This document shows positions 41,404 to 45,361 of a stretch of 45,361 bases of DNA, piece by piece. Origin of the DNA: an uncultured Collinsella sp. (GTDB lineage: Bacteria > Actinomycetota > Coriobacteriia > Coriobacteriales > Coriobacteriaceae); assembly GCA_902497025.1 (NCBI GenBank), contig CABVDJ010000015.1, positions 1 through 45,361 of the forward strand. Reading direction: 5' to 3'. The notes beneath the pieces are model-generated. The model ran no database searches. It was not told the origin of the DNA and saw only the letters and a list, made by a program, of their open reading frames with translations. The translations under genes were made by a program, and so were the position numbers. Each line of letters opens with the position of its first letter. Position 1 is the stretch's first letter.

Positions 41404-42153
41404 ATGGCAGGCTCCCGGACATATCGCACCAAGGTGATCGTCCTCGACAAGACGAAGCTCAAAGAGACCGACCTGATCTTGACGATGCTTGACGAGTGGG
41501 GACGGCAGGTTCGTGCGGTGGCCAAGGGCGCACGTAAGCCTGGCGGTCGCCTTGCGGCCCGTTGCGAGCTCTTCTGCACCGTTGATATGCTGCTCGCGCA
41601 TGGACGGTCACTCGACGTGGTTTCTCAGGCCGAGCTTATGGAGGCGCCGCTCGGCGCTGCGCCCGATTACGAGACGACCTGCGCCGCAAGCGCGATCGCC
41701 GAGGTCGCGCGCGTGTGCTCGTTCGAGGACGCCGAGGACCCGTTTACCTTTGCCATCACGCAGCGAGCGCTTGCCCTGGTGGGCAGCGGGCTTGACACGG
41801 CACATATGGATCTACTTGTGGCGGCATATGTGTTTAAGCTGCTATCGCACGTTGGCTACCGACCCGATTTTTCTGCCTGCGTGCTGTGCGGAGACCCCAT
41901 GCTGTCGTATTTTTCGCCCCAGGCGGGCGGTCTCATGTGCGGGTCGTGCGCGTCGAGCGTTCCGGGTGCCGAGCTGGTGTCGACCGGTGAGGTCGCGTGG
42001 CTGCGCGCCCTCATGTCGATGACCTTCGATGCGCTTATGGCCGAGAAAATCGACCCGCATACGGCGGCGTTCTTGCTCGGGCTTTCGCATGTGTGGGCGG
42101 CGACGCATACCGACCAGCGCCTCCGTGCGATGGAATTCATGTTGGGTCGGTGA
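41404..42153 (+). CDS. recO: DNA repair protein RecO
   Basis: RecO with RecR loads RecA onto SSB-coated gaps in the RecF pathway. The 249-aa product has an N-terminal OB fold (KVIVLDKTKLKETDLILTML, VAKGARKPGGRLAARCELF) and a helical C-terminal part with a zinc finger (CVLCGD and CGSC). It lies 15 bases after era, in its conserved place at the end of the run. Confidence 0.94.
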   Translation: MAGSRTYRTKVIVLDKTKLKETDLILTMLDEWGRQVRAVAKGARKPGGRLAARCELFCTVDMLLAHGRSLDVVSQAELMEAPLGAAPDYETTCAASAIAEVARVCSFEDAEDPFTFAITQRALALVGSGLDTAHMDLLVAAYVFKLLSHVGYRPDFSACVLCGDPMLSYFSPQAGGLMCGSCASSVPGAELVSTGEVAWLRALMSMTFDALMAEKIDPHTAAFLLGLSHVWAATHTDQRLRAMEFMLGR

Positions 42154-42177
42154 TGATGCGCAGGCGCGGGCTGCTTG

Positions 42178-42186
42178 TGGTATCAT
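42178..42186 (+). promoter_or_regulatory. Candidate extended -10 promoter of rpsO
   Basis: TGGTATCAT (TGn plus TATCAT) lies just after recO and leaves a leader of about 100 bases. That leader contains a GTCGCC/GGCGAC hairpin (42256-42261 with 42266-42271) close to the ribosome binding site. S15 represses its own translation through leader structure in other bacteria. Whether it does so here is not shown. Confidence 0.5.
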
Positions 42187-42291
42187 ATCGGCCTGTTGGT
42201 ACCTCGACCTTGGTTGTTCGCTCCACCGGCGGCTTCCCAGTCCGAGGCGAATCGAGTCGCCCGTGGGCGACGTAAAACGAAAGGTGAAACA

Positions 42292-42570
42292 ATGACTGTT
42301 TCCAAAGAGCGCAAGGCTGAGCTGACTGCCCAGTTCGGTAACACCCCGGTCGACACCGGCAACCCCAAGGTTCAGGTCGCCATCCTGTCCGAGCGCATCA
42401 AGGAGCTGACCGAGCACATGAAGTCCCACCAGAAGGACTTCCACACCCGTCGTGGCCTGCTCATGCTCGTCGGTCGTCGTCGTCGTCTTCTCTCCTACAT
42501 CAAGAAGAACGACATCGTCGAGTACCGTGAGCTCATCAAGGCTCTGGGCATCCGCGACAACATCCAGTAG
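42292..42570 (+). CDS. rpsO: 30S ribosomal protein S15
   Basis: S15 is a primary 16S rRNA binder. The 92-aa product has the family segments TGNPKVQVAILSERIKELTEH, KDFHTRRGLLMLVGRRRRLL and the C-terminal YRELIKALGIRDN, and is slightly longer than the usual 88-89 residues. AAAGG seven bases before the ATG supports the start. The in-frame sequence upstream is leader. A terminator follows and pnp is the next gene, the conserved rpsO-pnp pair. Confidence 0.96.
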   Translation: MTVSKERKAELTAQFGNTPVDTGNPKVQVAILSERIKELTEHMKSHQKDFHTRRGLLMLVGRRRRLLSYIKKNDIVEYRELIKALGIRDNIQ

Positions 42571-42585
42571 GATTTGTACATGCTA

Positions 42586-42616
42586 AGAGCGTCCTGCGCA
42601 GCGGGGCGCTCTTTTT
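42586..42616 (+). terminator. Intrinsic terminator after rpsO
   Basis: A 9-bp stem (AGAGCGTCC at 42586-42594 with GGGCGCTCT at 42604-42612, one G-T pair) is followed by five T residues. It may be partial and allow read-through to pnp. Confidence 0.85.
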
Positions 42617-42624
42617 GTGTAAGG

Positions 42625-42706
42625 GCGTGAACAATCACGCTCTGAAGCGTGGCGGGGGCAGGGGGCCCGCGTCACATGAGAAGCCCGCAGGCAAGGGGCC
42701 TGTGGG
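42625..42706 (+). promoter_or_regulatory. Structured pnp leader
   Basis: Two hairpins are visible: GCGTGA/TCACGC (42625-42630 with 42635-42640) and CCCGCAGGC/GCCTGTGGG (42684-42692 with 42698-42706). The second lies immediately before AAAGGAG at 42709-42715. In E. coli a pnp leader stem is cut by RNase III and PNPase for autoregulation. These stems could act in the same way, which is an inference. No clear promoter was seen. Confidence 0.4.
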
Positions 42707-42719
42707 GTAAAGGAGAACA

Positions 42720-44966
42720 ATGACACTCGTATCCAAGACCTTTGAGCTGTACGGCAAGACCTACACCTTTGAGTCAGGCGAGCTTGCCAAGCAGGCCACC
42801 GGCGCCTGCCTGGTCAAGCAGGGTGACACCACGATGCTCGACACCGTGGTCGTCTCCAAGGAGCGCAAGAACTACGACTTCTTCCCGCTGACCGTCGACT
42901 TCAACGAGAAGATGTACGCAGCCGGCCGTATCCCGGGTGGTTACCTCAAGCGTGAGGGCCGTCCCAGCGAGAAGGCCACGCTCACCGCGCGCATGATCGA
43001 CCGTCCGATTCGCCCGAGCTTCCCGGATGGCTTCCGCAACGAGGTGCACATCGTCGCAACCTCGCTCGTCGCCGACCAGGTCAACCCCTTCGACGTCATC
43101 AACGTCATGGGTGCCTCTCTGGCCATGACGCTCGGCGGCGTGCCCTTCGAGGGCCCGCTTGCCTGCGTGCGCATCGGCCGTAACGTGGAGACCGGTGAGT
43201 TTATCGTCAACCCCACCTACGAGGAGCGCGAGAACTCCGATCTGGACCTGGAGCTGGGCGGCTCTGCTGACTTCATCTCGATGGTCGAGGCCGGCGCCGA
43301 GGAGATCTCCGAGGACGACATGCTTGCCGCCATGAAGTTTGGCCAGGAGGCCCTTGCTGCTTTCTGCCAGGCTCAGGATGAGTTCGTCGCTGAGTGGGAG
43401 CAGGTCAACGGCCCCATCGTCAAGAAGGAGTACCCGCTCGACCAGCCCGTCGAGGAGGTCCAGGAGCGCATCTTCGCTCACTATGACGAGATGGCTGCCG
43501 CCCTTCGCGACGCCGACAAGCTCTCCCGTATCGGTAAGGTCGAGGCTCTGAAGGAGTCCATCCGCGCCGAGTTCACCGAGGAGGAGCAGGCCGCTTGGGA
43601 GCGCGAGATCCCCGTGGCGCTCAAGAAGCTCGAGAAGAAGGCCATGCGCACCATGGTCGTCGAGACCGGCGAGCGCGTCGACGGCCGTGCTGCCGACGAG
43701 ATCCGTCCCATCATGGTGAAGGACAACTACCTGCCGCTCGTTCACGGCTCCGGTCTGTTCCAGCGTGGCCAGACCCAGGTGCTTTCCGTCCTGTCGCTCG
43801 GCATGCTCAACGAGGGCCAGCGTCTGGATACCATCGAGCCCACCGAGGGCAAGCGCTACATGCACCACTACAACTTCCCGCCGTTCTGCACCGGCGAGAC
43901 CGGCCGCATGGGCAGCCCCAAGCGCCGCGAGATCGGCCATGGCAATCTGGCCGAGCGCGCTCTGCTTCCGGTGCTTCCCGACGAGAACGAGTTCCCCTAC
44001 GCCATCCGCGTCGTCTCCGAGGTCATGGAGTCCAACGGCTCCTCTTCGATGGCTTCGACCTGCGGCTCCACGCTCGCCCTTATGGACGGCGGCGTGCCCA
44101 TTAAGCGCCCGGTCTCCGGTATCGCCATGGGCCTGATCCAGGAGGAGGGCAAGACCGTGGTCCTGTCCGACATCCAGGGTCTCGAGGACTTCCTGGGCGA
44201 CATGGACTTTAAGGTCACCGGCACCACCGAGGGCATCACCGCCCTGCAGATGGACAACAAGGCCACCGGCCTCACCTTCGACATTCTGGCCCGCGCCCTG
44301 CAGCAGGCCAAGGAGGGTCGCGCCTTCATCCTGCAGAAGATGCTCGATGTGATCCCCGAGCCGCGCCACACCACGCGCAGCACCGCTCCGCGCATCGTCT
44401 CCATCCAGGTCCCGACCGACAAGATCCGCGACGTCATCGGTTCCGGCGGTAAGGTCATCCGCGGTATCCAGGACGAGACCGGCGCCTCGGTCGACATCCA
44501 GGAGGACGGCACCGTCTTTGTCGGCGGCACCGGCGAGTCCGTCGACCAGGCGGTCGAGCGCATCAAGCTCATCATCAAGGTTCCCGAGCCGGGCGAGGAG
44601 TACACCGGCCGCGTGGTTTCCATCCAGCCCTTCGGCGCCTTCGTCAACCTGCTGCCCGGCAAGGATGGCCTGCTGCACATCTCCCGCGTTGCCAAGGGCC
44701 GCGTGGAGAAGGTCGAGGACGTCCTCAACGTGGGCGACGAGGTCAAGGTCGTCGTCATCGAGGTCGACGATCGCGGCAAGATCTCGCTCGATCGTCTTGA
44801 TAAGCCCGAGGCCCCGGCTCGTGCCGAGGGTGCCTCCGAGGGCGACGGCGAGCACTTCCAGCGCCGTGAGCGTCCGCGTCGCGAGCGCTCCGAGCGCAGC
44901 GACCGTCCGCGCCGTCCCGGCGACAACGGAGGCCGCAAGCCCCGCCGTCACCACGACGCCGAGTAA
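42720..44966 (+). CDS. pnp: Polyribonucleotide nucleotidyltransferase (PNPase)
   Basis: PNPase degrades RNA 3' to 5' by phosphorolysis as a trimer. The 748-aa protein has two RNase PH domains with a helical linker: the first with RPIRPSFPDGF, the second with YMHHYNFPPFCTGETG and the ESNGSSSMASTCGSTLA active-site stretch. A KH domain (IRDVIGSGGKVIRGI, GSGG loop) and an S1 domain (VVSIQPFGAFVNLLPGKDGL) follow. A tail of about 50 residues beyond S1 is rich in Arg, Glu and Pro (RRERPRRERSERSDRPRRPG) and probably disordered. It could bind RNA or partners. Confidence 0.97.
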   Translation: MTLVSKTFELYGKTYTFESGELAKQATGACLVKQGDTTMLDTVVVSKERKNYDFFPLTVDFNEKMYAAGRIPGGYLKREGRPSEKATLTARMIDRPIRPSFPDGFRNEVHIVATSLVADQVNPFDVINVMGASLAMTLGGVPFEGPLACVRIGRNVETGEFIVNPTYEERENSDLDLELGGSADFISMVEAGAEEISEDDMLAAMKFGQEALAAFCQAQDEFVAEWEQVNGPIVKKEYPLDQPVEEVQERIFAHYDEMAAALRDADKLSRIGKVEALKESIRAEFTEEEQAAWEREIPVALKKLEKKAMRTMVVETGERVDGRAADEIRPIMVKDNYLPLVHGSGLFQRGQTQVLSVLSLGMLNEGQRLDTIEPTEGKRYMHHYNFPPFCTGETGRMGSPKRREIGHGNLAERALLPVLPDENEFPYAIRVVSEVMESNGSSSMASTCGSTLALMDGGVPIKRPVSGIAMGLIQEEGKTVVLSDIQGLEDFLGDMDFKVTGTTEGITALQMDNKATGLTFDILARALQQAKEGRAFILQKMLDVIPEPRHTTRSTAPRIVSIQVPTDKIRDVIGSGGKVIRGIQDETGASVDIQEDGTVFVGGTGESVDQAVERIKLIIKVPEPGEEYTGRVVSIQPFGAFVNLLPGKDGLLHISRVAKGRVEKVEDVLNVGDEVKVVVIEVDDRGKISLDRLDKPEAPARAEGASEGDGEHFQRRERPRRERSERSDRPRRPGDNGGRKPRRHHDAE

Positions 44967-44989
44967 CAGCTCCACATAAGCAGTTCAAC

Positions 44990-45020
44990 AAGGGCGACTC
45001 CGCAATGGAGTCGCCCTTTT
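44990..45020 (+). terminator. Intrinsic terminator of pnp
   Basis: A perfect 12-bp stem (AAGGGCGACTCC at 44990-45001 with GGAGTCGCCCTT at 45007-45018) is followed by T residues. Its 3' arm forms the start of the large inverted repeat that follows. Confidence 0.92.
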
Positions 45021-45161
45021 GCTATTCCCGGCGGGGGCCGCGGATAAAGTTTCCTGCTCTACAGTCCTGCTCACGACGGAGGCCACATTAAGTGGCCTCC
45101 TGTTCGTGCGGAACTCGCGATAAACTTTATCCGCGGACCCCGCCGGGAATAGCAAAAGGGC
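45013..45161. repeat. 40-bp inverted repeat with nested palindrome downstream of pnp
   Basis: The arms at 45013-45052 and 45122-45161 are complementary at 39 of 40 positions and flank 69 bases. Inside, GGAGGCCAC (45078-45086) pairs with GTGGCCTCC (45092-45100). No gene lies here. The left arm includes the T tract of the pnp terminator. Confidence 0.85.
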
Positions 45162-45358
45162 TGGTTGGTGCGGGTTTCGATTTTGTCAGACAGTCTATTC
45201 AGTTATCTGAATTCAGATCTTTAGATAAACGCATGTGCGGCATTACCCCAGATAAAACCGACCAAAATAAACCTGTCCCTATTTGGCAGGTCTGGGGCCA
45301 TCGGGGCCGGGGCGGGTTAAGTTTGTCGCGAGTTCCGCACGCAAAGGAAAGCACTTAA
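45088..45358. repeat. Second, overlapping inverted repeat pair at the window edge
   Basis: CGTGCGGAACTCGCGATAAA and the next three bases (45105-45127) recur inverted at 45319-45341 with one mismatch. Beyond a diverged 10-base stretch, TTAAGTG (45088-45094) matches CACTTAA (45352-45358) at the same spacing. The arms are thus about 40 bases long and 191 bases apart. The right copy may continue outside the window. Confidence 0.75.
45162..45318. other. AT-richer gene-free stretch between the repeat arms
   Basis: No coding sequence is recognisable. The stretch contains the perfect 14-bp palindrome ATCTGAATTCAGAT (45205-45218). It also contains a nested hairpin made of CCCCAGA/TCTGGGG (45246-45252 with 45291-45297) around CCTG/CAGG (45272-45275 with 45287-45290). 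Confidence 0.55.
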
Positions 45359-45361
45359 CGT

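Noticed and set aside
42774..44975. A 733-aa open frame on the minus strand opposite pnp
   Set aside because: It mirrors the pnp codon pattern, has no family motifs, and lies opposite a clear PNPase.
45092..45358. An 88-aa open frame in the final repeat region
   Set aside because: It runs through inverted-repeat arms and has no ribosome binding site or family resemblance.

Overview
The window is a gene-dense, high-G+C stretch of bacterial chromosome. Gene content and order point to an actinobacterium of the class Coriobacteriia, plausibly Collinsella. The evidence is an actinobacterial integration host factor (mihF) next to gmk-rpoZ, a four-cysteine L28, an AdhE typical of a fermenter, an NAD-linked class 1B dihydroorotate dehydrogenase (PyrD/PyrK), and frequent GTG and TTG starts. 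The genus is an inference. No tRNA, rRNA or CRISPR array was seen.

Layout. (1) 1-12294, plus strand: the 3' part of trmFO, a xerC-type recombinase, then rpsB-tsf, a terminator, and a tightly packed run pyrH-frr-uppS-cdsA-dxr-rseP-ispG-proS. This order resembles the trmFO-codV...rpsB-proS region of Firmicutes. It joins translation factors with the MEP and undecaprenyl lipid pathway. (2) 12397-15975, minus strand: a small phosphotransferase-fold kinase and the bifunctional aldehyde/alcohol dehydrogenase adhE. (3) 16127-17178: a solitary REP-associated tyrosine transposase (RAYT) gene between near-identical inverted repeats of about 50 bp, followed by rpmB on the minus strand. (4) 17517-23245: a pyrimidine operon pyrR-B-C-K-D-F behind a leader that folds like an attenuator. 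(5) 23485-25895: mihF-gmk-rpoZ-thiI. (6) 26109-30163: competence genes comEA-comEC and holA. (7) 30297-42153: rpsT, then lepA-dusB-hemW, two dnaJ paralogues, mtaB, and phoH-ybeY-dgkA-era-recO. (8) 42292-44966: rpsO and pnp. (9) 45013-45361: a gene-free, strongly palindromic repeat region.

Most genes within a block abut or overlap by a few bases (ATGA, TAATG, TAGTG, TTGA junctions), so co-transcription and translational coupling are likely. Intrinsic terminators separate tsf/pyrH, proS/kinase, pyrF/mihF (weak), thiI/comEA, rpsT/lepA and rpsO/pnp, and one follows pnp. At least seven upstream regions carry an extended -10 element (TGn followed by TATCAT, TATAGT or TAAAAT), often without a recognisable -35 box.

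The unusual items are: a DnaJ whose C-terminal half is replaced by membrane segments, an RseP protease with an inserted winged-helix-like segment, an Era GTPase with a long acidic N-terminal extension, a xerC gene whose conserved N-terminus is reachable only from a non-standard start codon, the candidate pyr attenuator, the RAYT with its paired repeats, and the 40-bp inverted repeat that begins inside the pnp terminator.
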